20,619 nt of DNA from assembly GCA_002780675.1 (NCBI GenBank), contig PEUR01000126.1:1-20619 (forward strand), read 5' to 3'. Below the pieces are notes generated by a model that did no database searches, was not told the origin of the DNA, and saw only the letters and a list, made by a program, of their open reading frames with translations. This document shows positions 1-10,031 of this stretch, one piece after another. The position numbers and the translations under genes were made by a program. The stretch comes from Gallionellales bacterium CG03_land_8_20_14_0_80_55_15. Its GTDB lineage: Bacteria; Pseudomonadota; Gammaproteobacteria; Burkholderiales; Gallionellaceae. Each line of letters opens with the position of its first letter. Position 1 is the first letter of the stretch.

Positions 1-164
<164 letters not shown>

Positions 165-217
165 TTACGAGTTTTGTCAGCCCAATGCATAAATAACCCA
201 CCCATCGCACAAATAAA

Positions 218-247
218 TTGACCAGAATCGGTTCGATATGCTTTAAT
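218..247 (+). promoter_or_regulatory. Sigma70-type promoter of tRNA-Val
   Basis: A -35 box TTGACC (218-223) and a -10 box TTTAAT (242-247) are separated by 18 bases. Each matches five of six consensus positions. A GC-rich discriminator (TCGCGCCC) follows, as is usual for growth-rate-controlled stable RNA promoters. The tRNA begins 26 bases after the -10 box. Confidence 0.7.
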
Positions 248-273
248 TCGCGCCCTTCCAAAGGCAACCCAAA

Positions 274-348
274 GGGCGGTTAGCTCAGTGGTAGAGCACT
301 GCCTTCACACGGCAGGGGTCACTGGTTCGAACCCAGTACCGCCCACCA
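274..348 (+). tRNA. tRNA-Val (anticodon CAC)
   Basis: Complete cloverleaf. The acceptor stem is GGGCGGT (274-280) with ACCGCCC (338-344). The D arm is GCTC/GAGC. The anticodon stem is CTGCC/GGCAG around loop TTCACAC, so the anticodon is CAC and reads valine codon GTG. The T arm is ACTGG/CCAGT with loop TTCGAAC. The discriminator is A and the 3' CCA is encoded (346-348). The gene stands alone behind its own promoter. No clear intrinsic terminator follows, only a weak GTCGC/GCGAC hairpin near 373-391 without a T run. The neighbouring operon converges on it from the right. Confidence 0.97.
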
Positions 349-436
349 ACAGCAGTAACAAGCGGATAAAGTGTCGCCGTTTTGAGCGACTACAAAATTC
401 TCATTACCCGCTTCTCAAGCCCCCAGACCACTGGAA

Positions 437-649
437 TCAACGTTTGCGCAGCGGATCCAACAAAGATGACAGACCGTTGTGGTCGAGTTCCTGCATCAAG
501 GCGAGCAGTTTACCCAGTTCGCCGGGCGGAAAACCAACCCGCGCAAACCAGTTCAGGTAATGTCCGGGCAGGTCGGCAATCAGCCGCCCCTGATATTTAC
601 CGTAAGGCATCACGCGCGTGACCAATAATTGCAGGGCTTCGCTATCCAT
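437..649 (-). CDS. DUF3820 family small protein
   Basis: A 70-residue cytoplasmic protein of the DUF3820 family, whose biochemical role is not established. Some family members are annotated as putative quorum-sensing-regulated virulence factors, but that label is not supported by anything here. The family signature is visible as MPYGKYQGRLIADLP followed by HYLNWFAR, roughly residues 14-36. There is no signal peptide or membrane segment. The length is normal for the family. The ATG at 649 lies two bases after the stop of the DUF3025 gene, so the two are almost certainly co-transcribed and perhaps translationally coupled. It is the last gene of the surE operon and converges on tRNA-Val. No strong terminator is seen downstream. 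Confidence 0.85.
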   Translation of the reverse strand: MDSEALQLLVTRVMPYGKYQGRLIADLPGHYLNWFARVGFPPGELGKLLALMQELDHNGLSSLLDPLRKR

Positions 650-651
650 CG

Positions 652-1488
652 TTATCGCGGCACCTGCACCAGATGCGATGCCTCGCGCCTGCCGGGTCGA
701 AAATAATCGGTATTGTCATAAAATTCCGCGTTCTGCGCTGCCCATCCCGGCACGCCCAGCAGCGGCACCGGGGCGAGTTCGCGGGTACTGCGGCAATGTT
801 CGGGGTTAGCCAGATAGTCCGCCAGCCTGGCATCCAGATGCGCCAGTTGTTGAGCCTGCGGCCAACTGAAAAAATCTTGTTCCACCGCCAACAACAAGCC
901 TTGCCCGGTCATGCCGATATAAGGTTGCAAAGCCTTTTCGTACAAGCCGTGACCCAAAATATAGAACCCCATGCGGCTTTGCACCTGTTCCCGCCGCTGC
1001 CAGAACAGTTCACGCCAGGAAAAATGACGCAACAACCCCGCCCACTCCTCATCGGCATAGGCCACAATCACGCCGGATTCATCCAGCAAAGTATGGGTAT
1101 CACGCACCGCACCGCGCTGGCTGCGCGTTTTCGCACCGCCCGCAGTCAATGCCTGATAGTGGCGCGCATTGATGGCCGCTTTGGCCTTGGGGAAGGTCAA
1201 CCACACCAGCGCATTCAATAAGTCGTGCCAGTTATCCGTGCGTGTCTGGACTTCGCCGCTCAAGTAACAGCGCGGTTCGTATTGCGCCTCGAATGCAAGC
1301 CTCCCCCTGCTCTGCCCGACGAAGCGCAACGGATGCCCTTGCTGCACCGCGATGGCTTGTGCCGACAACAAACCGTTCAACTCGTCAAGCGTGGGAAATC
1401 CATCCGTCTTGACGCGCGCAATAACAGGATGGAGGGGCGCAAACAAAGGCGATTGCAGCAATGTTTGCCAGTCGGGTGGCGAATTCAT
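652..1488 (-). CDS. DUF3025 domain-containing protein
   Basis: A 278-residue soluble protein matching the DUF3025 family, which is found mainly in beta- and gammaproteobacteria and has no known function. Recognisable features are the N-terminal LPTLDELN-like segment (here FPTLDELN), the WHDLLNALVWLTFPKAKAAIN block around residues 88-108, and the following RHYQAL. The C-terminal part has the FLxP-like end ending near YFRPGRREA. There is no signal peptide. The start ATG at 1488 is 15 bases downstream of the radical SAM stop, with no strong Shine-Dalgarno, so coupling to upstream translation is plausible. The position between a radical SAM gene and DUF3820 suggests an operon but does not reveal a role. 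Confidence 0.85.
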   Translation of the reverse strand: MNSPPDWQTLLQSPLFAPLHPVIARVKTDGFPTLDELNGLLSAQAIAVQQGHPLRFVGQSRGRLAFEAQYEPRCYLSGEVQTRTDNWHDLLNALVWLTFPKAKAAINARHYQALTAGGAKTRSQRGAVRDTHTLLDESGVIVAYADEEWAGLLRHFSWRELFWQRREQVQSRMGFYILGHGLYEKALQPYIGMTGQGLLLAVEQDFFSWPQAQQLAHLDARLADYLANPEHCRSTRELAPVPLLGVPGWAAQNAEFYDNTDYFRPGRREASHLVQVPR

Positions 1489-1503
1489 GGCTACACGCGA
1501 AAA

Positions 1504-2346
1504 TCAGGCACTGACCTTGACGGGCAAGCCCAGGCGAGCGATGCGTTCGGCAAACGCCTGGAGCGTAGTGGCGGGCAAGGCGGACAGGCGCGGCGCTTCC
1601 CGTTGCAGGGAGGGGCGCGCCAGCCCATACAACAAAACCCCTTGTAACGGATGACCGTCACGCAACAATCCGGCGACAAATTGCAGATAATCTTCCTCGT
1701 CTTCTGGCGAGGGTGGCGCGCCGTCCAACGCGAACCAGCAGGTTTGCAGCCAGGTCGGACAGGCCGCCATCGCCGCGATAAGATTGGCGCGCACCTTGTC
1801 CATGCGCGCCTGGGTATCGTTGATGCGCAGCATTCCGGCGGCGCTGGCGCGATCCAGTTTGAACCACACTTCGCCGCCCATCCCCGCCATAATGCGCAAG
1901 CCTTGTTGCACGTCAGCACGATACAGCAGGCTGCCGTTGGTAATCAGCACGGTCTTCACCGTTTGCGGCACAGCCAGCTCATGCCGCACGCGCGCGATGA
2001 GTTCAATAACGGATGAAAATTCAGCCGCGCTGGTCGGCTCGCCGTTGCCGGACAGTGCGATGTCGTTGATGCGCCGCGCCCCGATAGGCACGCGGGTTTG
2101 CATGAAGTCGCCGTGCAGCAATTCGGTCAAAAATCCGCGTAATTCCTGTTCCAGCAGGGCTAAATCAAGCAAAGGGGCGGCACCACGCGTCAAATCGGGA
2201 ACCTGGCAGTACAGGCACCGCCAGTTACAAGCATTGTTGGGATTGAGATTGATGCCGACCGACACGCCCCCGGCACGGCGCGAGACCACCGGATAGACAT
2301 AGCGCAACGCCGCGCTGTCGCGGTCATGGTTCACTATATTAAGCAT
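1504..2346 (-). CDS. Radical SAM protein
   Basis: A 280-residue radical S-adenosylmethionine enzyme of unknown substrate. The [4Fe-4S]-binding CxxxCxxC motif is clear as CNWRCLYC (cysteines at about residues 40, 44 and 47). It is preceded by the conserved run VSRRAGGVSVGINLNPNNA. A SAM-contacting GGE-type motif appears as SGNGEPTS. No extra cysteine cluster is evident, so an auxiliary Fe-S cluster is not indicated. I chose the ATG at 2346. An in-frame TTG at 2358 would overlap the nlpD stop in a TTGA arrangement and is a real alternative adding four residues. The gene directly follows nlpD, the place where rpoS sits in many proteobacteria. Family assignment is secure, specific function unknown. 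Confidence 0.88.
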   Translation of the reverse strand: MLNIVNHDRDSAALRYVYPVVSRRAGGVSVGINLNPNNACNWRCLYCQVPDLTRGAAPLLDLALLEQELRGFLTELLHGDFMQTRVPIGARRINDIALSGNGEPTSAAEFSSVIELIARVRHELAVPQTVKTVLITNGSLLYRADVQQGLRIMAGMGGEVWFKLDRASAAGMLRINDTQARMDKVRANLIAAMAACPTWLQTCWFALDGAPPSPEDEEDYLQFVAGLLRDGHPLQGVLLYGLARPSLQREAPRLSALPATTLQAFAERIARLGLPVKVSA

Positions 2347-2354
2347 GGATGTAT

Positions 2355-3257
2355 TCAAGAATCACCCAGAGATAAATAATCTGCCGGATCCACGGGTTTA
2401 CCGAAACGGCGCACTTCAAAATGTAACGCGACCTGATCGCTGTCAGTGTTGCCCATTTCGGCAATCTTCTGGCCGCGCGTTACCGTCTGTCCTTCTTTTA
2501 CCAGCAACTGGTCATTGTGGGCGTAGGCGCTAAGATATGTATTATTATGTTTAATAATCAATAACTTACCGTATCCTCTTAAACCGCTTCCGCTATAAAC
2601 CACTTTACCCGGCGCACTGGCTAAAATAGGCTGACCGAGCTGACCCGCAATTTCTATACCCTTGCGATTGTCGGTTTCAGAGAATTTGCCGACCAGTTTC
2701 CCTTGCGTTGGCATACTCCATTCCAGCGCATCGTCCCCACCCTCATTGGCGCTATTCGCGGCTTTTGTTTCGGGTTTGGCTGCAACGACTATTTTGCTCT
2801 CCACCTTGTCAGTGCGCGCAGCATTGGCTGACGGAGTGCGCCCCTGCACTTTAGCAACCGCTGCTGGGCTGTAGGCGTATTTTGAAACTTTGGGTTGTTC
2901 CTTTATCAAGGGATGTTGCGTTGCAACAACGGGCGCATAACCGGCTACCCCCGGGAATAGTCTGATTTGCTGGCCGGCTTGTATGCGGTTCGGGTCTTGA
3001 ATGTTGTTCAACTCGGCCAGTTCGTGATAATCCAGACCGTAGTCAAAGGCAATGCCAAACAACGTCTCGCCTTTTTTTACCGTATACACACGCGGGCGAC
3101 CATCTTTATCGGTGGGACGTTTTTTGGCTGAGGATAAAGTTTTTGCGCCATATTGAGTAGCGGATGCGCCGCGTTCTGTCACCGCAGCACGATGTCCGCT
3201 GCCAGCACAGCCCGCCAGCAAGATGGTCGCCGCCAATAATGTCCAAATCCTTGTCAT
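2355..3257 (-). CDS. nlpD: NlpD-like lipoprotein, LysM + degenerate M23 domain
   Basis: Outer-membrane lipoprotein of the NlpD/EnvC group. In enterobacteria these activate periplasmic N-acetylmuramoyl-L-alanine amidases (AmiC) during septum splitting. A signal peptide with lipobox LAGC puts the lipidated cysteine at residue 17. A LysM peptidoglycan-binding domain covers about residues 57-100. A low-complexity linker follows, then a LytM/M23 domain from about residue 185 to the end. The first metal-binding motif (HxxxD) is replaced by a segment reading NRKGIEIAG, while the later histidines (AYAH, LHFE) remain. A non-catalytic activator is therefore expected, as in E. coli NlpD. The 300-residue length is typical. 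Its ATG overlaps the pcm stop by four bases, and the context surE-pcm-nlpD supports the name. Confidence 0.93.
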   Translation of the reverse strand: MTRIWTLLAATILLAGCAGSGHRAAVTERGASATQYGAKTLSSAKKRPTDKDGRPRVYTVKKGETLFGIAFDYGLDYHELAELNNIQDPNRIQAGQQIRLFPGVAGYAPVVATQHPLIKEQPKVSKYAYSPAAVAKVQGRTPSANAARTDKVESKIVVAAKPETKAANSANEGGDDALEWSMPTQGKLVGKFSETDNRKGIEIAGQLGQPILASAPGKVVYSGSGLRGYGKLLIIKHNNTYLSAYAHNDQLLVKEGQTVTRGQKIAEMGNTDSDQVALHFEVRRFGKPVDPADYLSLGDS

Positions 3258-3916
3258 GCTTTTCCCATCAAAAGGGGTACAAATTTTACCGGTTCCAGTT
3301 TGGATTCACGAAAACCCTGTTCGTCGCGCTCGACCAGATACAACCACTGTTCCAGCCGTCCCACCGGCAACACCATGCGACCGCCCACCGCCAACTGTTC
3401 ACGCAACGCCGCCATCATCGTGGGGGCTGCCGCTGCCATGATGATGCCGTCAAACGGTGCCGCCTCCGGCATTCCGGCACTGCCATCGGCATAACGCAGC
3501 GTCACGTTGTGCAGTTTCAAATCGCGCAGTTGTCGTCGCGAGCGCTCATACAAGGGCTGAATGCGCTCCATGCTATAGACCTCAGGAAACAGGTGCGCCA
3601 GCACCGCCGCCTGATAGCCGCAACCCGTGCCGATTTCCAGCACCCGCTTGATCGGTCTGCCATTAGTGGCACGCAGCACTTCTATCATGCGAGCCACGAT
3701 GTAAGGCTGGGAAATAGTCTGCTCATAATTGATAGGCAAGGACACATCGTCATAGGCGCGGCTCGCCAGCGCCTCGTCCACGAACAGATGACGCGGCACT
3801 TCAAACATCGCCGCCAGCACCGCCTCGTCCCTGATACCCTGCGCCCGCAGCCGCTCTATCATGCGCTGCCGGGTACGCGATGAAGTCATGCCGATGCCGT
3901 TCAAGCGCGTCGTCAT
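3254..3916 (-). CDS. pcm: Protein-L-isoaspartate O-methyltransferase
   Basis: Repairs spontaneously damaged proteins in the cytoplasm by methylating L-isoaspartyl residues with S-adenosylmethionine. The 220-residue protein has the family's [11 protein letters not shown] segment (about residues 67-77). SAM motif I is [11 protein letters not shown] (about 92-102), and a later motif reads [11 protein letters not shown]. The start ATG at 3916 overlaps the surE stop by four bases, typical of translational coupling. A second in-frame ATG nine codons later is possible but less likely given that overlap. The pairing with surE, a survival-associated phosphatase, is the conserved stationary-phase repair arrangement. 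No unusual residues are apparent. Confidence 0.95.
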   Translation of the reverse strand: MTTRLNGIGMTSSRTRQRMIERLRAQGIRDEAVLAAMFEVPRHLFVDEALASRAYDDVSLPINYEQTISQPYIVARMIEVLRATNGRPIKRVLEIGTGCGYQAAVLAHLFPEVYSMERIQPLYERSRRQLRDLKLHNVTLRYADGSAGMPEAAPFDGIIMAAAAPTMMAALREQLAVGGRMVLPVGRLEQWLYLVERDEQGFRESKLEPVKFVPLLMGKA

Positions 3917-4659
3917 AATTGTCCCAGCCAGTGTTGTACCGCATCAAGCTGATTGAATTGCGTCAGATCAATTTGCAAGGGAGTCACCGAGACGCGCTGC
4001 CCGAGCAAGGCATGGAAATCCGTGCCTGCGCCCGCATCCTGCGCTTTGCCTGCAGGCCCCACCCAATACACCGTTTCGCCCGACGGAGTCAGCGCCTTGA
4101 TGACCGGCTCCGCCTTGTGGCGTTTGCCCAGATGGGTGACTTCCCTGCCCTGCAATTGCTCATAAGGCACATCCGGCACATTCACATTGAGCAGCCAGGG
4201 TTGCCTGAATTCCTGTGCGGCGAAGCGTTGCACCAGCTCGGTAGTAATGCGCGCCGCCGTTTCGTAATACTTGAGTTCGCGGCCTACCAGCGAGACCGCC
4301 AGCGACGGAATACCCAGCAGAAAACCTTCGGTTGCCGCCGCCACCGTGCCGGAATAAATCGTGTCGTCGCCCATGTTCGCGCCCGCATTGATGCCCGACA
4401 CCACCATGTCCGGCTGCTGTTCCAACATACCGGTCACAGCCAGATGCACGCAGTCGGTCGGCGTACCGTTGACGTAGTAAAACCCATTCGCCGCGCGGCG
4501 CAGCTTGAGCGGACGGTCCAGCGTCAGCGAATTGGAAGCGCCGCTGCGGTCACGCTCGGGTGCTACCACCACCACTTCGGCCACTTTGGACAAATGTTCG
4601 GCAAGACACGCCAGGCCAGGCGCAAAATAACCATCGTCATTGCTAATCAGAATGCGCAT
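3913..4659 (-). CDS. surE: 5'/3'-nucleotidase SurE
   Basis: Cytoplasmic metal-dependent phosphatase that dephosphorylates nucleoside 5'- and 3'-monophosphates and is linked to stress survival. The 248-residue protein begins [10 protein letters not shown], giving the two metal-binding aspartates at residues 8 and 9. Ser39 (in RDRSGAS) and Asn91 (in [10 protein letters not shown]) complete the expected metal and active site. Length and motif order are normal. It is the first gene of the operon surE-pcm-nlpD-radical SAM-DUF3025-DUF3820. The 132 bases upstream hold no other gene. They contain a -10-like TATCAT on the minus strand (4766-4771) without a convincing -35 box. No strong Shine-Dalgarno is seen before the ATG. 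Confidence 0.97.
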   Translation of the reverse strand: MRILISNDDGYFAPGLACLAEHLSKVAEVVVVAPERDRSGASNSLTLDRPLKLRRAANGFYYVNGTPTDCVHLAVTGMLEQQPDMVVSGINAGANMGDDTIYSGTVAAATEGFLLGIPSLAVSLVGRELKYYETAARITTELVQRFAAQEFRQPWLLNVNVPDVPYEQLQGREVTHLGKRHKAEPVIKALTPSGETVYWVGPAGKAQDAGAGTDFHALLGQRVSVTPLQIDLTQFNQLDAVQHWLGQL

Positions 4660-4791
4660 TGGATAGAGAATGAAAAAATGGGTTCGTTTAATAGGTAGCG
4701 GTTGCGACTTGTTTCACGATGTAAGCCCACCGCACCGATATAGACTGCATCAGGCTAAAGTCGGCATGATAGCAAATTGACACCAAATATC

Positions 4792-6006
4792 CTAAGCCGA
4801 TGCAGCCAAAACAAAAATTCCCGCAACGCCGCAAGCCGCCAGCGCGGACTCAACCCAGCCAAAACCGATTCTTTCCTGCTCAAGACGCAGATTGCTGCGT
4901 ATCCGGTTATCGCGCAGGTCGTTGTACAGCGCCGCCTCAACGGGGTTAAGTCTGGGCAGGTCGCGCAGTGTCTGTTTATCTTCTTCGCCCCACAGCGATT
5001 GAAAAGCCAGCAGCGTGGCGCGATCCATCAGCAACGATTCCACCTGCGCAAACCGGCTGCGCAGTTGGTCGAGGATAGCGAAACCGTGGGTGTCAATGTC
5101 GCCCCAATAATAGATGCGGCAGCGCGCCAGCCATGCCGCCTTGTCTAACACCTCGAAGCCATAGCCCGCGCCGAAGATAACCAGACTGTCTTCGAGCGGC
5201 GGGAATGCCAGAAAATTGACCTCATTCTCGGTGATAAAAACCCGCGTCACAGCGGGATCGAGCCCGGCGAAACTCGCCGCATCCAGGGTGATGTCCTGCA
5301 TCGTGTGACCGCGCAACAGGGCATGAGCCGGGTCGAGCACGCGCAAGCGGATACGCAGCGGCTTGTCACAAAATCCGTAGCGCCGGGCAAACTGGCTCAC
5401 GCCGGTGGCCGACGCATCTATTGCCTCCGGCGGCAAGGCGATGTCGAGCAATTCGCTAAGCACACCGCGATGCGCCTCGATGAATTTGCTGTGTACGCCC
5501 GGAATATCCACCTGTCTGAGATAGAGGCCGGGGCGGGGATGCTGCTGAAGCCAGGTGACGATTTCCAGCAGTTCGCGCCACTGTTCGCCAAGTTCCAGCG
5601 CCCGCAGGGGTCGTTTAGCCAGCCAGTCCAGCAAGGAAGGCTGGGATAGCCGGGTGGCCGCGATCAACGCCTGAAAGCGGATCACCTCGCGCCGTTTGCC
5701 GAGCAGCGCCCATGCCGCATCATTGCTGTCTATCCAGACTTCCTCCGGCACGGTATTGCTGCCGAAAATCCGGTGTTTGAACTCGCGCATCGCCACCCGG
5801 CAATGCGGCATCGCCCCAAGCTCGACTATCCAGCCGCGCACTTCGTCAAACTGCCCGGCCATCTCCGCCGAGGTCGGACACTTGAGCGTCAAACGCATCG
5901 GAAACAACGGCTCACCTGTAACCAGACTGACCAGCAACTCCCCGCGATCCCAACGCTTTTGCAGTTGGGCGCGCAAGTCAGCCGGGCGGGTCCAGCGCCC
6001 GCTCAT
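4792..6006 (-). CDS. jetD: Wadjet anti-plasmid system protein JetD (Toprim nuclease)
   Basis: Nuclease subunit of the Wadjet system (DUF3322 N-terminal part plus DUF2220 C-terminal part). It acts with the JetABC SMC complex to cleave small circular DNA such as plasmids. The 404-residue protein carries Toprim-type catalytic features: an acidic ENE cluster at about residues 260-262 (in [13 protein letters not shown]) and a DxD at 303/305 (in [11 protein letters not shown]). The family's conserved LEQERI lies near the C-terminus. Its ATG overlaps the jetC stop by four bases (ATGA), so it is coupled to jetC and closes the operon. After LEQERI the protein ends in a short hydrophobic Ala/Val-rich tail, which may be a lineage-specific extension. 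The next gene downstream is surE, 132 bases away. Confidence 0.9.
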   Translation of the reverse strand: MSGRWTRPADLRAQLQKRWDRGELLVSLVTGEPLFPMRLTLKCPTSAEMAGQFDEVRGWIVELGAMPHCRVAMREFKHRIFGSNTVPEEVWIDSNDAAWALLGKRREVIRFQALIAATRLSQPSLLDWLAKRPLRALELGEQWRELLEIVTWLQQHPRPGLYLRQVDIPGVHSKFIEAHRGVLSELLDIALPPEAIDASATGVSQFARRYGFCDKPLRIRLRVLDPAHALLRGHTMQDITLDAASFAGLDPAVTRVFITENEVNFLAFPPLEDSLVIFGAGYGFEVLDKAAWLARCRIYYWGDIDTHGFAILDQLRSRFAQVESLLMDRATLLAFQSLWGEEDKQTLRDLPRLNPVEAALYNDLRDNRIRSNLRLEQERIGFGWVESALAACGVAGIFVLAASA

Positions 6007-9000
6007 CCATTCACCCGTGCTTTTTCGGCCTGATACTCCTCAATCGTCAGGTTGCGCAACAGGGACGCTTTGCCCGCCTCGTTCTGCACAAATCCCACGC
6101 TGGACACAAAAGGCTCGATGATGTGGATTTTCTGCAAGGGGGTCACAATCAACAGTTGCAGGTTCAATTGAGCAAACAACCTCAGTCCGTATTGCGCCGA
6201 ATCGTCAGAGCCGCGCCCGAAAGCCTCGTCTATCACCACAAAACGGAACGAGCGCGAACGCACCGCACCCCATTCCAGGCCAAACTGGTAGGCCAGGCTC
6301 GCCGCCAGAATGGTGTAGGCCAGCTTCTCCTTTTGCCCGCCCGACTTGCCGCCCGAATCGGAATAATGCTCGTATTCGCTGTCGTCCTCGCGCCAACGCT
6401 CGCTCGCGCCAAACACGAACCAGTTGCGCACATCGGTAACCTTGGCAGACCAGCGCCGATCCAGTTCGGACTGACCTTCCCGCCCGCGAAAACGCTCGAT
6501 GATATGTTGCACCTGCATAAACTTGGCTTCCGAATATTGCGCATCCCCGGAGCCGGTCATCGTGCCTTCGGTACAGGCGCGCATCTCGCCTTGAAAATCG
6601 CGGATGTCCGCGTCCGTTGTCGGCTGCGCTTCCAGCAAAATATAGCGCCCCGTGTTGTAGTCTATCCCGGCCAACGACTCGTTGATGCGTGCGATGCGCT
6701 CCTTGATCGTCTCCCGCCACATCGCCAGCTGCGAACTAAAATTCGCCACCTCGCGGATGGTATTTTCGTTCAGCAATTCCTTGAAACGCGCCTCGAAACG
6801 CGGCAGATCGTCGGCTTGCAGGTGATCCAGCATATTGCGGTATTCAAAAGCGGCGGCGATGCTGGCATCCACCTCGGCGGTTTCCAGCTTGAAGGCCTCT
6901 TTGTAAGAAGTCATCGCCTTGACGATACGCTCCCCCAGACTGACGAGTTTCCGGCCTTCATTATCCATCTGCTTTTGCAGCCACTCGCGCATCAGATGCT
7001 CGCGGTTGTCGCACGACTCGACCGAAAGCAGGTGTTCGCCCAGGGCTGCATCGCGCAGGGTAGCCAGGCGCTCGTAATTGGCATCATGAGCAGTAGTCCC
7101 CGTTTCATCCAGCACCCCCTGCGTTTGCGTGCGCAAAGCCACCGCATCGGTCTTTTTCTGCTCGGTCTTGGAGCGGTTATCCTTGTGCGCTTCCCACTGG
7201 GTTTCCGTGGCTTGCAAGGTCTCTACCACCTCGGCCAGACGCTGGGTCAGTTGCTTCAACACGTCGGAGGCGGACTCCAGCCGTTGCCGCTCTTCAGTCA
7301 AGCGGGCGATCTCCACAGTCGGCGACTGCCAGTCGAGTTCGCAAAAATCGGTGTATTCGTCCAGTTGCGACAGCGCGGTGAGGCGCTCCTTGAGCGCCTT
7401 TTGTGTGCCTTGTATCTTGCCGATCACACTGCCCAACTCGCCCAACTGACTTTCCAGCTGGCGCTTATTAGCTTCCAGCGCGGCGATCTTCTCGGCATTG
7501 GTCCAGCCCAGCACATAGCGGCTGCGGTCATCCAGCCGGTGGCGGTCGTCTTTCTCGTGCTTCTCGCCCGCCGCCTTGATCTGCCCCGCCCGCGTGATGG
7601 CGCGCGTCTCGCGGCGAAACTGCTCTTGCGTGGCGCAGCAGGCCACATCGAAACGGTGTGCCAGCTCACGCTCCAACCAATCGTAACAAGGCGAATCCGG
7701 CTTGATCGCCAGCTTCTGCGCCAGCGAATCCCGATGCAGGTTGGGCAGCTCGCCCCGCGCGCCAGGCCGTATCCTGAAATATACCAGACGCCCCCTGAGA
7801 TTGGTCTTGTCCACCCAATCCGCCACGCGGGTGTAATGCTCGTCCGGCACCAGCAACGACAGGCCGAAGTTGCGCAACAGCCGTTCGGCAGCCCCTTCCC
7901 AGTCGCGCTCGTCGTCGCGCACTTGCAGCAGTTCACCAACAAAAGGCATGTCCGCTGCGCACAAATCCAGCGCCTTGCAGAGCATGCCGCGCATCGCTAC
8001 CTGCTCTGAAGGTATGTTGCTAAGACGCGCTTTCAAACTATTGATTTCGCTGGATAATTCGTCGTGTTCCTGTCTCCCCTGCCGTAGCTGTACAGTGTGT
8101 TCAGTCAAGTTGTTTTGCAGGCTGGCCTCCTGCTCCCGCGCCGCTTCGGCGAGCATTGCAAAGCGTAGCCGTTGCCCGATAAAACCCGGCTCATCGCTGG
8201 CAGGACTTTCACCCGCCGCGCACACCAAGTCGGCGTAGCGTTCCGCCTTGCGTTGGCGTTGTTGGCGCAACTGTTCCTGCCTGCGTATTTCGCCGGCCAG
8301 GTGCTCCAGGCGGTCGCCGCCGTTGTCGGCGATGTTGCGTTTAAGTTCGGCTTCCTCAAGACGCTGGGCATCGCGGCGCACTGCCAGTCGCTGCACCTGG
8401 TTATCCTGACGCGCCCATTCATCGCCAAGACTGGCCACGCGTTTATCCAGCAATTCAATTTTCAGCCCGGCAAAATAGGGCCTGAGCGCTTCGCGGCAGC
8501 CGCGCAATTCCTCGACTTGCGCGCCCAGCACTGCGTGGCGCGCGCAATCTGCCACCAGCGGCACGAGCAATTCGACTTGGCGCTTGGCCTTGCACACCGC
8601 CTCGTGCGCGCGGCTCAAGTCGTCGAAATGCTCGATTAAAGCCGTAATACGGGGTGCGACCTCAAACGGCTCCAGCATGTGGCTGCGCACAAAATCCGTC
8701 AGGTTGCCCACCGATTTCATCGAGACGGTTTGATGAAACAGCTCAAGCGCCTGCTCGTTTTCGATGCCGAAGCGCCGCCTGAACCACGCGCAATAAGGCG
8801 GAAAACTGTCGAATACCTCAATCCCCTGGCCGCGCAACCGCTTGCGCAGCTGAGCAATCTCCGTACCAAAATTGGCAAAATCGGTGGCAATGGACAAGTC
8901 ACGCTCAGCGCCTATAAACATGCGTGCGGGTTGTCCCTGCGCGTCCTTCATCCAGAAAACTTGCGCTAACGTCACGGTCTGGTCATAACCCGCGTTGTGA

Positions 9001-9380
9001 AACACGCCGAGGATCACCGAATAATTGTTCTGGTCGCGCAACGCCACGGGTTTGGCCGTTCCGCTCAACTCATTGCGCTCGGATTTGTAATGCCCCAGCA
9101 CATAGGAACGCAGCGTGCGTTCCTTGTTGTCAGCACCTGCCGCCTTGTTGTAGGCGATACGGTTGGCCGGCACCAGCAAGGTCGTGACCGCATCCACCAG
9201 CGTGGACTTGCCCGACCCGATGTCGCCGGTCAGCAGGGCATTTTTGCCGTTGGGCTTCAACACCCACACGCGCGCATCGAAAGTTCCCCAGTTATAAACT
9301 TCCAGTCTATGCAGGCGAAAGCCCGAGAGCGCATCGTCCGTTGCAAAATCCAGCCCCAAAGTTTGCGGCTCACTCATCAT
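6003..9380 (-). CDS. jetC: Wadjet anti-plasmid system ATPase JetC (SMC/MukB-like)
   Basis: Large SMC-like ATPase that drives DNA loop extrusion in the Wadjet complex; related to MksB/MukB. From the start at 9380 it is 1125 residues. The Walker A motif GDIGSGKST is at about residues 52-60. A long middle section rich in Glu, Gln, Arg and Lys has the look of antiparallel coiled coil around a hinge. The ABC signature SGGQ is at about 1013-1016. Walker B is FVVIDEAF, with the catalytic glutamate near 1052. I start at the tandem ATGs at 9380/9377 because GGAAGG lies just upstream. The open frame extends further to 9434, deep inside jetB, which I consider spurious. The start overlaps the jetB end by about 11 bases. 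All nucleotide-binding motifs are intact. Confidence 0.92.
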   Translation of the reverse strand: MMSEPQTLGLDFATDDALSGFRLHRLEVYNWGTFDARVWVLKPNGKNALLTGDIGSGKSTLVDAVTTLLVPANRIAYNKAAGADNKERTLRSYVLGHYKSERNELSGTAKPVALRDQNNYSVILGVFHNAGYDQTVTLAQVFWMKDAQGQPARMFIGAERDLSIATDFANFGTEIAQLRKRLRGQGIEVFDSFPPYCAWFRRRFGIENEQALELFHQTVSMKSVGNLTDFVRSHMLEPFEVAPRITALIEHFDDLSRAHEAVCKAKRQVELLVPLVADCARHAVLGAQVEELRGCREALRPYFAGLKIELLDKRVASLGDEWARQDNQVQRLAVRRDAQRLEEAELKRNIADNGGDRLEHLAGEIRRQEQLRQQRQRKAERYADLVCAAGESPASDEPGFIGQRLRFAMLAEAAREQEASLQNNLTEHTVQLRQGRQEHDELSSEINSLKARLSNIPSEQVAMRGMLCKALDLCAADMPFVGELLQVRDDERDWEGAAERLLRNFGLSLLVPDEHYTRVADWVDKTNLRGRLVYFRIRPGARGELPNLHRDSLAQKLAIKPDSPCYDWLERELAHRFDVACCATQEQFRRETRAITRAGQIKAAGEKHEKDDRHRLDDRSRYVLGWTNAEKIAALEANKRQLESQLGELGSVIGKIQGTQKALKERLTALSQLDEYTDFCELDWQSPTVEIARLTEERQRLESASDVLKQLTQRLAEVVETLQATETQWEAHKDNRSKTEQKKTDAVALRTQTQGVLDETGTTAHDANYERLATLRDAALGEHLLSVESCDNREHLMREWLQKQMDNEGRKLVSLGERIVKAMTSYKEAFKLETAEVDASIAAAFEYRNMLDHLQADDLPRFEARFKELLNENTIREVANFSSQLAMWRETIKERIARINESLAGIDYNTGRYILLEAQPTTDADIRDFQGEMRACTEGTMTGSGDAQYSEAKFMQVQHIIERFRGREGQSELDRRWSAKVTDVRNWFVFGASERWREDDSEYEHYSDSGGKSGGQKEKLAYTILAASLAYQFGLEWGAVRSRSFRFVVIDEAFGRGSDDSAQYGLRLFAQLNLQLLIVTPLQKIHIIEPFVSSVGFVQNEAGKASLLRNLTIEEYQAEKARVNG

Positions 9381-10029
9381 TTTCACCTTCCGAACCACCG
9401 GCAAGCTGCGCCTGATACGCCGCCAGCCGCACATCGAAATCGGACAACCATTGCGCGTTGACGAAGGCTTTTAAAATACGCCTCACCTCAAAGGCTTGCG
9501 CGCTGCCCTGTGTTCCGCCTTGGCCTCCACCTTGTCCTGCATTGGGCTTGAGTCTGCGCAAAAATCCCAATTCCACGACCTTGTTGAGATGGGATTCGAT
9601 TTGATCTATCAACCTGGCCTCATTGCTGCCTTCCGGCAAAAACACCCGAATCAGTTCGACCATCTGGTCACGTGTCAGCACCAGGCGCGTGTCGCCGCCG
9701 CCCGCGTCAAACTCGGCCAGTTTTTTGCGCAACAAGGCCAGCAACAGACTAACCGGAAATGAGAGCGGACGACGTGCAATCAAACGCGGCAGCTTCTGTG
9801 TCGCCTCTTCATCGCTGGCCTGACGCGAGCGTAAAAAAGCATAACCCTCGGCCTCGTCCAGCTCCAACTCCAGCCCCAGCACCGCCACATAGTCGCGCAC
9901 CCGCACTTGCAAGTTGAGCAGCGCGTTCCATAGTCCGGCATCCGCCTCTTGGTACAGCACGCCTTTCAACAGCGGGATGACCAGGGAAGACAGGTCATGC
10001 GTTGCGGTAACATTTTCCAATTCCGACAT
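9370..10029 (-). CDS. jetB: Wadjet anti-plasmid system protein JetB (DUF4194, kite subunit)
   Basis: Kite-type (MksE/MukE-like) subunit that binds the kleisin JetA in the Wadjet loop-extrusion complex; DUF4194 family. From the ATG at 10029 it has 219 residues, a typical size. That ATG is preceded at good spacing by GAGG and lies two bases after the jetA stop. A longer in-frame reading starting at 10101 would run into jetA and lacks such support. The body is mostly helical with paired winged-helix character expected for the family (inferred, not demonstrated). A Gly/Gln-rich stretch of about 15 residues (roughly 164-178) separates the last helical segment from the rest and looks like a flexible linker. 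It is soluble, with no signal peptide. Confidence 0.88.
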   Translation of the reverse strand: MSELENVTATHDLSSLVIPLLKGVLYQEADAGLWNALLNLQVRVRDYVAVLGLELELDEAEGYAFLRSRQASDEEATQKLPRLIARRPLSFPVSLLLALLRKKLAEFDAGGGDTRLVLTRDQMVELIRVFLPEGSNEARLIDQIESHLNKVVELGFLRRLKPNAGQGGGQGGTQGSAQAFEVRRILKAFVNAQWLSDFDVRLAAYQAQLAGGSEGENDE

Positions 10030-10031
10030 CT

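Noticed and set aside
4660..4791. Possible attachment site (copy of the tRNA-Pro 3' end) on the far side of the Wadjet operon
   Set aside because: No stretch resembling the tRNA 3' end is present and there is no integrase, so I do not call an integrative element.
6123..8009. A 628-codon plus-strand open frame opposite jetC
   Set aside because: Lies entirely antisense to a gene with clear ATPase motifs. The translation is rich in His, Arg, Gln and Leu with no domain, as expected for a shadow of GC-rich coding DNA.
9381..9434. Longer start for jetC at 9434
   Set aside because: The extra residues are Arg/Trp-rich and overlap jetB deeply, while the ATGs at 9380/9377 have a good ribosome binding site and fit the family.
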